Below the pieces are notes generated by a model. The model searched no databases, was not told where the DNA came from, and worked only from the letters and a program-made list of their open reading frames with translations. Positions 31,293-43,500 of a DNA stretch of 64,000 nucleotides are shown here, one piece after another (the stretch's first letter is position 1; every line of letters starts with the position of its first letter). Source of the DNA: Auricularia sp. M13 (lineage: Eukaryota; Basidiomycota; Agaricomycetes; Auriculariales; Auriculariaceae). Location of the stretch: NCBI GenBank assembly GCA_037042915.1, contig CM073203.1:2542001-2606000 (forward strand), read 5' to 3'. Made by a program: the position numbers and the translations under genes.

Positions 31293-31884
31293 TGTGGTAT
31301 CGTGGACTGTTGCTCTACTGGCTGTCAAAAACGAAGTTGAGAAGCGTTCGTCCCCGGATTGTCAGGCCCCTCGTAATCTCAATCTGCGGCTGTATTTCGG
31401 ACAAGACGTGCATGTCGTTATTTTTGCAGCGGATCTGAGATCTTCCGCGGCTTCGGCACAGGGGGTGCAGTCCGAGGCTGGTTACAGTATCTCAGAAGTC
31501 CAAGATATGAGAAGTCTAAGACAGGCAGCAAAGAACGACAGGGGTGTTGGGCTGTTACCAAACCTGGGCGGGGCTGGCTGGCTGCTGTCGCCGTCTGGGC
31601 CGGAAAGGGATAGCCGGTGCCCGCGATTGAGGATCTGACGCGGCGCCGTGTCATATTGGCGCGACGCGATTCGGGATCGTCCTCTCGTCCTGTACTATCT
31701 CAGGATATGTATCCCAGTGCTCATCCCCTCCCAGTATTTTTTTCCCTCCGGCATGACAGGTAGCCGGGGCCCGGACCCCCGACCGTCATACGGCGATGGC
31801 CGAATCTGGGTCCGCCGCTCGCTTTTTCGCTCCGACGGCCACGCAACTGGCAGCGCACCCGGCACGCGCGACAGTCTGGGCGCG
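31293..31884. other. Intergenic region before the SAP-domain gene
   Basis: No gene recognised. It should contain the promoter of the SAP-domain gene. A T-run and pyrimidine-rich stretch lies at 31725-31750. Confidence 0.4.
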
Positions 31885-34800
31885 ATGGAGAAGCTCTACA
31901 GCACCTCCCACCTGCGCGATCTCGACCGTCCTGCCCTCCAGGCGCTCTGCAAGGTGCGTCTGGCTCCGCGGACCCTCTGAGCTCAGAACTGACCCGTGCC
32001 ACGCCCCTGCTGCTGCTGCGCTCACAGAAACACGGATTACGGGCCATGGGCACGCGCGACGCCCTCGTGCGCCTGCTCGAGCGGCAGGTCATTCCGTGAG
32101 TCAGGCGGACTTATCGGCACACGGTGGCTCATCACGCCCGCAGCGCACACGAGGCCATTAAGAAAGAGATGAGCCAGCGCAAGCCCGCGAACGACAAGAC
32201 CAAGAGCAGGCCGCCCACGCGGCGCTCGCCCCGAAACAACCCGAAGTCGTCGTCGGCCGACAACGCGGCCTCGCAAGGTGCGTCGCCACCGGACGCTTTT
32301 GCCACCGTCGATGACGATGACCGCGAATAGACAGCAAGATGGCCGTCGATATGACTGACGTCGTGCTCGCCGCCGTCGGCAACAACGGCGAGTGCTGCCA
32401 TTGCCCAGCCAGCCCATTGTGCTTATCCGCAGCACCCAGATGCCTCCGGCGCTGTCGCCACCGACGCCCTTCGCGCCCTCCGCGCCTCGAACAGCACTGC
32501 GGCCAGCCGCACGGTTTCTCCGGCGCTGCCGCCATCGCTGCCGACGCCCGCGACGCAATCGCAAGCGCTGCAGCCTTCCGTCCAACAGGACGAAGATGGC
32601 GTCAAGCACGAGTCCAAGGACGCCGGACCCATGCGCTCCCTCCGCGCCTCGAACCGCGCAAGTCCGATTGCCCGTCCCCCCAGTCGCCGCGCCGTGGCGT
32701 CGCCATCGCCAACTGTGATGCCCGAGGCGCAAGCGCCGGCGTCAAGCACGGATGTGGTGCCGCAGCAACCAGTAGCGGTTTGTGTTCACTCTTGTTGTAA
32801 TCAAGTTAGTTAACTCATATTTATTAGAAACCCGAGATTATCGAGATTAAGAACGAAGTTGAAGTCAAGAATCAAGTCCAACAGGATGAAGATGGCGTCA
32901 AGCACGAGTCCAAGGACGCCGGATCCTCGCGCTCCCTCCGCGCCTCAAACCGCGCGAGCCCTATTACCCGTCCCGCCAGTCGCCGCGCCATGGCCCCGCC
33001 ATCGTCAACTGTGACGCCCGCGTTGCAAGCGCCAGCATCCAGCAGTGATGGGCTCCAGCCCGTTGTACCTCAGCGGCCCGCGGAGAGTGTTCTCGAGGTT
33101 TGCATCCACTATTCATCGTCCAGCCGTTAGTTGACTCATTATTTAGAAACCCGAGATTATCGAAATCAAGAACGAAGTTGAAGTCAACAATCAAGTTCAG
33201 CATTCTGGAGTTTCCGAGGATCACTCTCCCACTGGCCCAGTCCGCACCGTCCGCGCTTCGACCCGCATCGCCCGTCCTGTGGCCCGCCGCGCTGTAGGTC
33301 CGCTGCTGGTTCCGTCGTCGCCCATGCCGGCGGCGCAGGATCCCACATCCAGCCACGATAACGTGCAGCCTGTCATCGTCGTGGAGGTCTGTACCCATCA
33401 TTTCAACCTCCCAGTCATCACTAAATACAGTATTTACGTTTAGAACTCACCTGCAGTCGACGTTAAGAACGAAGGAGAAATCAAGAATGGAGTCGAACTT
33501 AAGAAGGAACCCACTGGCGTTTACAGACCCACGCTCCGCGGCATGCCGCCGCCCGACCGCCCGCCGACACCTTGGGGTGACCCCGAATCGTATGTACAAT
33601 CTTTGCCCAGCAACTCAGTGCTCATGTCGTTACAGACTGCCTCAGATCCATCGTCCCAAGGCTCAGCGCCCCCAAGTCCGTCGCAACTTCCCCGAGCTCG
33701 AGTACCCGAGCCTTGTCGGCTTTTATGCCCGCCAGGAAATGCGGCTGCAGGCGTCCCTCGCGTGTGCGTCGCACGACCCCGCGCGCGCTCAGACGCCCGA
33801 GCCCGAGGAGCGCCCCGGCTCGGGCACCGTCACGCCGCCCGCCCCGGCCGAGAACATACTCATGGCTGAGGGCGAGTGGGCTGAGTTCGAGCGCATGCTT
33901 GCCGATGGTGGGTTTGCATTCTCTTTGCGCTGTTAGAAGAAGACTGACGCTTCTTGCAGCAACGTTCGAAGTGCAGATCGAGCAGGCGGCCAGCTCGATG
34001 GTGCGCAAGTTGAAGCCGGGCCACGGAAAGACCCCGGCGCAGCTCCACCTGCGCGACCCGCGGCAGCGCTACATCGCGCTGGACCGCTCGCGCGGCATCA
34101 AGCGCATGTACCGCCAGCTGTGGCGGCGCGTGATGCGCACGCACGCCGCGCTGTGGAACGCCGCGCACCCCGACCGCCCGTTCGTCCTGCCTCCGCTGCC
34201 GAGGGAGCTGCGCCCGGAGGAGGGCGAGGAGCCCGACCCCGAGGACGACCATGAGCTGTTTAGCCAGGTCTACCACGATTGCATCAAGGTGGATAAGGAT
34301 GATCTGGACGACGATGAGATGGACCTCGAGGATGAGGACGACGATTTTGATGAGTGCAACGAGGACGATATGGAGGACCCCGCGCAGGTGTTCGAGCGCT
34401 TCGACTTCAATAGCGCCCCGGTCTCCCAGGCGAACTTTGGCAATGTTGCCCAGCAGGACTTTGGCAACGTTGTCCAGCAGCCGGTGTTCGACAGCGGCGT
34501 TGCCCAGGCCGACTTCGTCAACGCTGCCCAGGCCGACTTCAACAACGCTGCCCAGGCCGACTTCAGCAATGTTGCCCAGGCGGACTTTGACAACAGTGTC
34601 GTCCAGCCCGTGTTCAACAACGACGCTGCCCAGCAGATCTTCGACAACGGTGCTTCCCAGCCGGACTTCACCAACGCCGTGGCGGGTCCGTCGCACGGCA
34701 CCATCGACCCAAACAACCTGTTTGTGATGGAGCACTTCTCGAATGCAACCGACGGCGGGGTGCAGCACACCCAGTCGGTGCTTGCGCACGGCCAGATCGA

Positions 34801-35635
34801 CCAGGCTGTGTTTGCCGGCGGTAGCGCCCCGACGCCGCAGGAGCTGATTGCGCAGCAGCAGATGCAACAGCAACAGCAACAGCAGCAGCAGGATCTGGGC
34901 GTGTTTGTCAATGTCGATGGGAATGCGTTCGCCAACACGGACTGGAGCGCTTTCGGGGCGGGCTGGGATATGATGGAGGCCTCGGCGTCGTCCTCATCTC
35001 CGTCCACGCCGTCGCTGACTTTCGACTCGGGCCCGTCTTCGCCGTTCGACTCGCCCTCGTCGTTCGACGCTCTGGATTTCAGCGGCGATACCCCGATGGA
35101 CGTCGACGTCGCGCAGATCATCACGCCCGAGGCGCTGCAGAGCCTCGCAGCGGAGTGGGAGAACGGCGGCGGGCTTGTCGACTTTGGCGCGTGCGCCGTA
35201 TCGCCCCAAGAGCAGGCCCAGATGCAGATGCCGCTCCTGCCGTACGAGCCCGAGCGCTGGCCGCCGGTGCGCCCCCCGGGGTCGTCGCACGCGTACGACG
35301 CGCAGAGCCTGCACCTGTGGCGCGAGTACGCGTGCGGGTACCTGCCGTTCGCGCGGCCGCTGCTGAGCGATCACCTCATGCCCAAGTACCCGTTTGGCCG
35401 GCGCCCGTTCTGCCCCGTCGTCGAGCCGATGTACCGCGCGCGCGAGCGCTCGCTCGGCGCGTGGGTGCGCGACCTGATGTGGCTCGTGCAGCTGCCGCAG
35501 CAGCAGCCGTCGTCGATGTTGGGCAGACGCGAGGGGAAGAGGAGCCGTAGCAATAGTGGCTCGCGTCGCGCTCATGCGCATGCGCAGGCCCGCTTCCACC
35601 CCTATGCTAGGGGCGGTGCGGAGCTAAAGAACTGA
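31885..35635 (+). CDS. SAP-domain nuclear protein with duplicated exons and a Gln/Asn-rich C-terminal half
   Basis: The first exons encode a SAP motif, split by an intron: LRDLDRPALQALCK, then KHGLRAMGTRDALVRLLERQ. SAP motifs bind DNA in chromatin proteins. A Lys/Arg-rich stretch follows (KKEMSQRKPANDKTKSR). Then come four imperfect repeats of the type SLRASNRASPI-RPxSRRA, with exon units of about 296 bp. Later parts are a conserved block (FPELEYPSLVGFYARQEMRL; GIKRMYRQLWRRVMRTHAAL), a very acidic stretch (about 34285-34380), 8-residue repeats of the AQADFxNA type, a polyglutamine run (about 34853-34890) and a Pro-rich end. The stop is at 35633-35635. The acidic, Q-rich and repeat parts suggest a transcriptional or chromatin role. 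Several Lys fit the SUMO consensus. Exon borders were read from splice sites, and the region 32330-32570 is the least certain. Confidence 0.68.
32577..33195 (+). repeat. Tandem exon duplication, about 296-bp units
   Basis: TCCAACAGGA(C/T)GAAGATGGC starts at 32581 and again at 32877, and a third diverged unit begins near 33195. Each unit holds coding sequence, an intron beginning GTTTG and ending ATTTA(T)TAG or TATTTAG, and the start of the next exon (AAACCCGAGATTATCGA). Coding and intron parts are both copied, so this is a DNA-level tandem duplication. Confidence 0.88.
34425..34680 (+). repeat. Coding minisatellite, 24-nt units (AQADFxNA type)
   Basis: Units such as GCCCAGGCCGACTTC(A/G)(A/G)CAA(C/T) recur about ten times, encoding QADFVNAA, QADFNNAA, QADFSNVA and variants. 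Unit number and order differ in the partial copy at 48.95-49.18 kb. Confidence 0.85.
34853..34893 (+). repeat. CAG/CAA polyglutamine tract
   Basis: A run of Gln codons interrupted by one Met (QQQMQQ...), inside the SAP-domain protein. It is kept in the partial copy at about 49355-49395 with slightly different codons. Confidence 0.85.
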
Positions 35636-38600
35636 GGGAATGGAGAGGAGAGGAGGGGTGTGCGGTGCGGTGTGGTGTGGATTGTAGGAGGCAACGACGA
35701 TGGGCTTGTTCAGGAGGATTTTACCTTTTATCTCTTTGGGACTCGATGGATGGATTGGACGGACGAAATTGGACGGATTGGGCGCGGGTTGCCTTTGGTG
35801 CGTTCGACTTTTATAACCTTTTTTGTTGGCGCGCTGTGCTGACGCGGGAGGTTTCGTAATTATAGGTAACCGCGCTTTTTGTTGATATACCCCTGCGCGG
35901 GTTGTCGTGGTGGTTGGGACATTCTTGCCGCACGTAACGCCGCGGCTGGCTGTTGGGGACCGGGCGGTCTGGTGCAGATGCCGACCGGGCGGTCTGGTGC
36001 AGATGCCGGCCGCCTGTGTCCTGTGGGCTTTGCAGGCGCCACTGCATCTACTGGTGAGCTCTTTCTTTGTATCCATTGACGTACCATATGTGCTGACGCC
36101 CCGCTCATCGCAGCGTGGTTTGCCGAGGGCCCATAGGACCGATGCACGTTCTTGTGCATGTCTTCCTGCCAGCTGTTTGGATCTTCTGCCACGCCGTGGC
36201 TGGACGTTGGGGACCGGGCGGTCTGGCGCAGATGCCGACTGCCTGTGACCTATGGGCTTCGCAGGCGCCACTGCATCTTCTGGTAAGCTTTTTCTTTGTG
36301 TATGTTGACGTACCATGTGTGCTGAAGCATCGCTTCTCGCAGAGTGGTTTGCCGACGGCCTGTAGGACTACTGCGTGTCCTTTGCGCATGTCTCCCTTCC
36401 AGCGGTTGGCATCCCTAAAGCGGTTGCGCAGTATCCCAATTGCGTCGACATACTGACTGTAGCGCTGTTTGACGACGGCGCAATAATCTCGCGGCCACCC
36501 GTTTGCACCCGTGGGCGGTTTTCCGTGAGTTATTCGCGAGTTTGAGGGACCAACGCGATGTGCTTACTCAGTCGTTTCAGCAGTGTGTTTGACACGCCAA
36601 TCAAAGACAGTCCCTTCAACCATCGATGCGTTCGACGTCCGTCCGTGCGTGGCGCATCAACTTCGCGTCGTTGCCGTACGGTCGTCGTGGAATGGATGTC
36701 GAGTTGGGTCACCGTTACGGGATACCGTCTGAATCATAAAAGCAGGAGTCGCCGCTTTAAGCGGCTGACAGTGCATTTGGTCCTCCGTGGATCAAGATTG
36801 CGCATGCGCAAAACATTCAGGTGCGTCTCCTTGCGTCCTTTTTATATGTTGTACCGTGCGGCTGACGTGCGCTCCAGGCGCCCCTGTGCCGCCAGGATAG
36901 GATCCTGTGCTCCGCGCTTGTGTTTCGTCCTGTCCGCCGTCCGTCCGTCCACCGCCCGTCCCTATACCCTACCTCGATGCAGGAAAGGAAATCCCCCTAG
37001 AAAGTCGTCGTCCAACTTCTTCCTACTTTCTCCCCATCCCTGCCCCCTCCTGCTATGGTCATCTTTACTGGTCACGTTTTCACTGTTTGCGTTTGCTGTC
37101 GTCCGCTGTCTATGCTATCCCCTACTCAATCTCTCGTCTGCGGTGTTTGCTCTGCTCCTGCGTTGTACGAGCTGTGTGTCGTCGTGTTTTCTGTTTACCG
37201 GTTATCTGTTTTCTGTTTTCTGGTTTTTCTGTTGTCTGGTTTTGCGCTTGCGCTGTGGCTCTGGTTATGATGTACGTTATCTGTGGAGATGTACCGAAGA
37301 AAGAATGTGTTCCGGTTTCCTCAAGTGCAAGTGTGCGGCGAAAATTGTCGGACTTTCATAACGTCTGTCCGAGTCCATGACGACTGGCACAACGTCCGGC
37401 CCTCCTGTAGGGTTTGAATATCATCACGCTCTTTCACCAGGCCATTAACCCAGTACACGTTGCGAAACTGCAGCATTCGAGACCGGTGCTGATGAGCGAG
37501 ATGTCTTCCGTCACATGCGACGCTGCATTATATGTGAAATAGACGAGCCCCTAGTACCTGAACACTGCTACATAGTTCCGCAGGACTAATGCGAAAGGGT
37601 GCGTTCTGTCGGTCCCGTGCTGCCAGTGGTCATCTATTGAGAACTTAGAAGCGGCGGTGGACAATGCTCCGAGAGCGTGCGTATGTGCCGCGACCTGGCA
37701 AGAAGAACCCTCATCACGACCCGCGCAATGGTGTCGTGATGTGTTTGAAACAGCTACTCGTTTGCTCGCTATAAGGTCTTTATCCGCTACGACAAGGGTT
37801 CGTCGGAATGCCACGATCTTCGCTGAGTTCGCCACGAAGCTCGAGCTTTTCCACTCATCATAAACAAACAAGCATTACTTGATGAACTACGGAGAGGCAC
37901 AGTCCATGCAGGTGCACGACGGTAACTGAAAGCCGTCGCTCTCAGTGGGTGCACATTCTCTTAAAGGTATCCTAAGTTGACTTAAATGGGATGCGATATC
38001 AACGTGTCCCCAGATTTCTGCTGTCCAAAATATCAAGCGATCTGTATCATCCGTGAAAGAGCGACCATGGATCCGGAGGAGGAGACATGTTTTCCAACTC
38101 CGTCGTTCTTCGAATCCTTACCCCTGTGGCGACTCGAATGCGACCAACTACTACGGATATTCTATACATGCCTGTCTGCGTGTAGCCGCCCGCGCTTCCT
38201 GGTGATACAGAGCCAATACTGCGAACAGCCTGTAGAGTATCCCCTTGTTCTTCTAGGCGATGCAGGCATCTTTCCTCTTGGCCTCTCGCACTGTTTGGCG
38301 GGCGGACTTTTCAATTGCCCGGTATACCAGCTTGTATCGGTGTCGAGACACTAGAGCGCGTGAGTCTGCGCGTCCCAGTAACGGTCCGTGCAAATCTGGT
38401 CCTGCTATGCCTCACTCCCGCGCCATCGGCCTCTTTGCCCATCTCGCCTTCGCAAATTCCAGTCAGCGCAGCGGCTCGAAGGCGATCTACTGACTCCTGA
38501 AGGTCCTTGTGCGAGGCGACGACTCGACTACAGGCTTTCCCTTGTGTTTGACGATTATTTAGGCGTCCTTGTACGCCCAGAGACTAAACTGGATGCGTTG

Positions 38601-39650
38601 TTCGACGTGACCGTTGCTCCTTTGAAACTCCATTCTGCGCTCAGTATGTCCTGGGATACTGCCTTTAAACCTGCGCTGATGATGATTTTCCCTCCGCAAT
38701 ACCTGGATGGGCCGTGACAACGCTCCACGCGAGCCACCTCCAAGTCACGGGCAACAGTTCTTTGGCGGCTGCCACAGGCTGCCACCTGCTTCTCACGGAC
38801 AAAGCGGTATCCTCGAATGCGCGTTCCTTGACACGCTGCGCGTCTCCTGGTTCTGTATGCGGTGGATTTACAGAGCTATGTTGAGCAGACCTCGCCATCC
38901 CCGACTTGCCCCGCCATGGTACCAGCGTGCCGCAGCTCTCATTGTCGACGCGGAGTCAAGGCGTCCGTGGTATGCAGTACGGCTTCGCTCTCAAGGAAGC
39001 CTGTCGCAACAACAGTGGCCAGATGCGCGTGTCACGGCTGCCAGTTGTTTCGGGGTTGTACTTTCTCAGGGCTATCGGGAGCTCGTTGTTCTCACCTGCT
39101 GTATCGGATGCTGTGGAATCTTGTTGTTCTTGCCTGCTGCATCGGATCCTGTGGGCGAATGATGGTAACTGCGATGGCACGGAGTCCGAGTCAGCCTGGA
39201 TTCAGCTCTCCAACGATGTGCGCCCCGGCCTTGCCCAGGTCATGCTTGACCCTGGGCCTTGAAACAGTTGTATGGGTGTGTGTACGTATGGACTGTGGAC
39301 ACTATAGCTATTGTTATCCGATGCTTCGCGACGGGGCGCCCGTGATGCTGTGCGAGACGTAAAGCTGCCGCGTTCTGGGCGCGCCTAGTTAACCAACTGC
39401 CTAGGCATTGTTCCTCTTGCTGCTCCACTTCTACACCTCTCCACGTCAGCTCTCGCTCGCCCAGTGATTCCCCATCGAGACATACATACCCTCTCCAACT
39501 GTAAGGCGTCACCATAACCCTGCTGTCGACCAATTAGTTGAGCCTGAGCTCAGCTCCGACGGCGCGCAGCATCTCTCTTCCTGTCGTATCTGCCATCACC
39601 GACACTTCAGCCCTGCTTGCAAAACGCACGAGTCCTCAGATCACATCACA
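35636..39650. other. Four kb without a recognisable gene; direct repeats and decayed sequence
   Basis: 35640-35930 is the 3' flank of the SAP-domain gene. 35936-36440 holds a direct repeat, listed separately. Open frames at 36558-37361, 37986-38354 and 38388-38717 have no motifs, and neighbouring ones overlap in different frames. The latter two could be fragments of a decayed gene. 39250-39650 is the upstream region of B2 and resembles that of B1. Confidence 0.45.
35936..36440. repeat. Two direct repeats of about 254-bp period
   Basis: GTTGGGGACCGGGCGGTCTGG occurs near 35952 and 36206. Both are followed by similar DNA: CAGGCGCCACTGCATCT, TTGACGTACCAT(A/G)TGTGCTGA, and (C/A)G(T/A)GTGGTTTGCCGA. 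The first unit contains an additional internal duplication of 27 bp (ACCGGGCGGTCTGGTGCAGA repeated). No coding function is evident. Confidence 0.75.
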
Positions 39651-39827
39651 ATGGCTGATGAGCAGTTCGAAGAGCCCAAGCTCGCGCTCCTAGACTATCT
39701 CGATGCCCATCGCTTTGCCTTCAATCCGCTCCTGAACGGCAACAGCTCCGATCTTGCCCAGTGCATCAACTTCTTTGAGATCGTTGCGAAATCTAAGGCC
39801 TCCATCACTTCGCAAACCAACTCGAAC

Positions 39828-40502
39828 TAAGGCTGCAACTAATTTAATTAATTACTAAGTATAATTAATTAACAGCGTATATAAATATAATTAAAGTACA
39901 GACTCATGTATTTTTGAGTAATTAGTTATAATTAATTGTATCTACATGTCAACTTTATGAGGGCTCAGATCAACTGAGATGCATCTAGAGAGAGGTGTTC
40001 TAGACCTGATCGACATTTATAGAGACCTTCCTTCCATGGGAGTGGGGATCCTTGATGATATACAAGACTGCCAAGTACCTTACATGTTGCCAGAGTCAAT
40101 TTCTGAAGTATCCCAAGGTTGTAATGCATACGGTATCAAGCCACGAGGAGTTCTATTGACCAATCATATACCTGAGGAGCAGGTATGGTATCCCAGTCAT
40201 CAGTCATGCTTCATCTTGGATGATCTTTCCCAATTTGGTAATACTCTCACCCAAAAAGGTTTCTTGCTTCACCCTCACATTGCAGGCATCCCAACACCTC
40301 AGGAACCTTGTATGATCAGTAGGTATAGTTATAGAAGCATGTATGATGTAGTCATTAGTTGCATACACCGAGTATAACTTGTCATCAATGGCACTTGATT
40401 TGATCTAGATATAACTAGTTATAATTAATTAATACTAATTACATACTAAATCTAAATAAAGTACGGCAAGGTGTACTTATATTTAATTTAGTTTCAGCCT
40501 TA
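39828..40502. mobile_element. 675-bp AT-rich inverted-repeat element (hAT-like by target duplication)
   Basis: The ends are TAAGGCTGCAACTAATTTAA and the inverse TTTAGTTTCAGCCTTA, giving terminal inverted repeats of about 16 bp with one mismatch. They are flanked by the 8-bp direct repeat ACTCGAAC at 39820-39827 and 40503-40510. Subterminal DNA is rich in TAATTAATTA. It is far more AT-rich than everything around it. A 132-codon open frame (39979-40377) lies inside but has no motif I recognise. An 8-bp duplication fits hAT-like elements. Confidence 0.85.
39979..40377 (+). CDS. Open frame inside the 675-bp element, unknown
   Basis: 132 codons from ATG 39979 to TAA. The composition (for example MLPESISEVSQGCNAYGIKP, GIPTPQEPCM) and low GC differ from the host genes. 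No transposase motif was seen. It could be a fragment of a transposase or of captured foreign DNA, or chance. Weakly supported. Confidence 0.25.
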   Translation: MHLERGVLDLIDIYRDLPSMGVGILDDIQDCQVPYMLPESISEVSQGCNAYGIKPRGVLLTNHIPEEQVWYPSHQSCFILDDLSQFGNTLTQKGFLLHPHIAGIPTPQEPCMISRYSYRSMYDVVISCIHRV

Positions 40503-43500
40503 ACTCGAACGACACAGGCAAATTTATTCGGGATATGCAACGCTTCGCCAGCCTCCAAACTGTGGAGGAGATGCGCACCGTTATCCGAGAATGGGCCACA
40601 AGTACGTGTCTACAGCCGGCCACTATGTTATCTAATCCTCGTGCTCAGAGTTCCGCGATGCAATGGAGATCTCCAGTAATCCAACTGGTGAGGATGATAC
40701 GACTCGACATTATGCAGTTGCTCATAGTGTAACATAGACGATGCGATGGACGTGGATACACCACGTATGTCGTACTTGTTGTTTCTCCCCATCTCCAACT
40801 TAGACATGCGGACGCAGGAGATGGTGACGTCCCGCCGAGAATCTCCGGTGTAAAGCGTATGCGCTCTTTCTTATGTCCGGGCTTTCATCGATAATCTTTA
40901 GGCCGGCTCGAACTATCGGAGGAAGGTCCTTTGCAGGAGCATGGTATGGTCCGTCATAGGCGACCTAGTGGCACTCATCCAAACGTCCGCAGTCCCAGAG
41001 GACGACGCGATTGATCCTGCTATGCTGCTCGACATTGCCGGGGTTAAACGTAAGTTCGTATCGTCCGTGAAAGTCAGCATTATCAAAAGGCTTTAGGCCG
41101 CCGCGAAGGAGAAAAAGACGATACCGCATGGAAACAGCAAGGTATGTTTCCCAAGAACGCCACTCAACGCCTTCGATGACAAGATATCTATCATTTTAGT
41201 ACCCCCTCCCAGTACGTTTTTCGACTGCGATAGAGCTGATCTGATCATGTCACAAATTGCTCCTCAGGCAGTATGTTCTGTCAAACTCAAATTGGATGAG
41301 AACTAACGTCCATATCAGCCCGCGCTGAGACTGCTCGTCAACTCGAAGAAACGTCTCAACCAACTGAGTATCTCGCCGCTGAGAAGGTTCTCGAAAGTCA
41401 CAGCTTCAAGTCGCTCAAGAGACGAATCCGGAAAGATTTGAAAGAGCTCATATCTCAGGGTTTACAGTATTGGCCGTCTTTCAAGGCTGACCCGAAGCGC
41501 TGGGAAGGCTGCGATCCCAGAGTCATGGAGCATGTTAACGCTCTCAATATCCCCACTGTGCCTCTACGCAGGGAGTCGGAACTGCCTGACCTGCTTCTGC
41601 ATCGTCTCGGCTGTCTCGATAAACCTGGGCCAGCTGCCGACATGCCACCGCTTGATGCTGGTATGAAAAATCGCCTTGATGATCTCCTTGCCGACCCAGA
41701 TGATTGGTACGCCAAATATCTCCTCTCTGAAACTCATGAGCTCATGCAATACACCTAGCTCCTTGAAGAATGCCGCAGGGGTCGGAAAAACTCGGATGCT
41801 CTTTGAATTGCTGGCGAAGCGCTTCGGCATTTACATCAACTTCGCCCACAGCGCCACGACCAACCCGTACGGCTCTTGCGATACTGTCACTGCTCGAAAC
41901 TTGGTCGAGTTTGGAATGCGCAATATCCACCGTCATCATATTTATTTCCAGCCAACTGTCAACGGCTTCGGTTCAGACGCAGACAAGGCAAGGCGTCACA
42001 ACGAGCACATTGTTCGTCATCTGTACGAACTTCTTGTCTTTGCTCGTGTTCTTGTCTTCGACTGGTTCCTGGAGCTTTACCAAAAGCACCAGCCAGGTGG
42101 CACGTCGGCTATTCGTCTGTGGTGCATGCTGCAGATCCGGCCACAGCTACGCACATCACACGATGTCTTTGATGAGGTCTTTCAGTCCTTACTCATGGTA
42201 GAGAGGAGTTCTTGTGAGACGACGCTCCGGAGTATTTTTCGCAGCTGCGAGAACCGTGGTGGTATCTTCAGATTCATTATCCTCGATGAGGTCCACGTTC
42301 CTGCTGCCGAGTTCACAACTGCTTTTACGACGTTTACTGCGCCAGCGGCTGGGAAACCGCCGAAAACGCGGCCCTTACTCAAGGCAGTACTACTTGCTGT
42401 TCGGGAGGCGTTAAAGCCTTGGAAACCTCGTTTGCTCGTTGCCTCGACTGAGTTCAACGATGCAATCATCAACGAGGCCATTGGGTCGACTAATTTTAAG
42501 CCACAGCAGGAAGCTCCCAACGAAGTCACCGATTTTGGCGACTACTCGGAGCCTTCTTCTCTGTCCCATGTGATGGGGCACTTCCTGGGCCCAGATTTCG
42601 TATCCAGCATTCCTGGTCTTCTGAGGAGTCACATCGATTTTTGGCTTCCCGGGAGGTGATTCTATCGTTACAAGAGCACGATGGTGTAGAGCTGACAATC
42701 ACGCAGGCGTAGATATCTCAGCACTTTCATTCAATGGATAATCCATCAAGGGCCGACAAGGGACAACATGTTCAATGTCCTTCGCCAACTTGTGGCCGAG
42801 GCAACGGGCAGTGATTTGTACGCGAAGAAGTTCAACCGTATCCCTGGTTTCAGCGTCCGACCTTTGATTCCCGAAAAACTGCGCCAGCCAGAAGTGCCGG
42901 TTAAGTTCCTCGGTGAGCTTCTGATAGAGGCACAGCTACGTACGGTCGCCTGACAAGCATGCAGCGACCAGGCAGAAACTACAGCACGCCGTCACATACT
43001 TCATTATCAAGGGTATATTCCCCGCGTGGGATAACCGCTTGCGTCGTCTTGTGACGCTCGGTTTGGGATGCTTCGTCCCTGATCCAGACGCGAACGGCAA
43101 GGAGATAGTCACGATCAAGGAAAGCCTGGTTTTAATGGCTCTTATGCATTGGCTCATCGGCACCGTCACTGGCGAGACGTCTCTCAAGGCGTTCCTGGAT
43201 CAGGCCATGGCGAACATGGAGGCCTCTTCTCGTGGCTACGCTTTCGAGGACGTCCTTATGTTTGTTCTGTGGCAGACCTTCACTAACTCCGGCGCCCCTC
43301 TTGACAAGGTCTTCAAATTCCGCCATCTTCCTCCATCTTGGAAGAACGAGACCGCGAAGCTGATTCATATATTCAAGAATTCTTCGCCGAACGGCAAACC
43401 CTACCCGCTCATTTCAGGGCTCACGACTCGAATTGGCCATGCGGCCCAGTCGGCTGCAGAAACACGCGCGTGGTTCATGGATAGCGACGTTCGCCGAGCT

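Noticed and set aside
33860-34879. A 339-codon minus-strand frame opposite the SAP gene
   Set aside because: It is a shadow of the codon-biased repeat and acidic region on the plus strand. The plus frame has splice support and sensible domains.
34425-34893. Evenly spaced repeats that might suggest a CRISPR-like array
   Set aside because: They are in-frame coding repeats in a eukaryotic gene with intron-bearing neighbours. There are no spacers of uniform unique sequence.
35624-36316. A 230-codon minus-strand open frame downstream of the SAP-domain gene
   Set aside because: It consists of two repeat units read in one frame, overlaps the end of the SAP gene, and has no domain-like segment. It is best explained by the GC-rich direct repeat.
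36558-37361. A 267-codon plus-strand frame with a hydrophobic C-terminal half
   Set aside because: The hydrophobic part comes from T/GT-rich low-complexity DNA. Neighbouring frames overlap it, and no splice or start context supports a gene.
37986-38717. Two adjacent frames that could form one spliced gene
   Set aside because: No conserved motif, no convincing donor/acceptor pair, and similar-length frames in the other phases. At most a decayed fragment.
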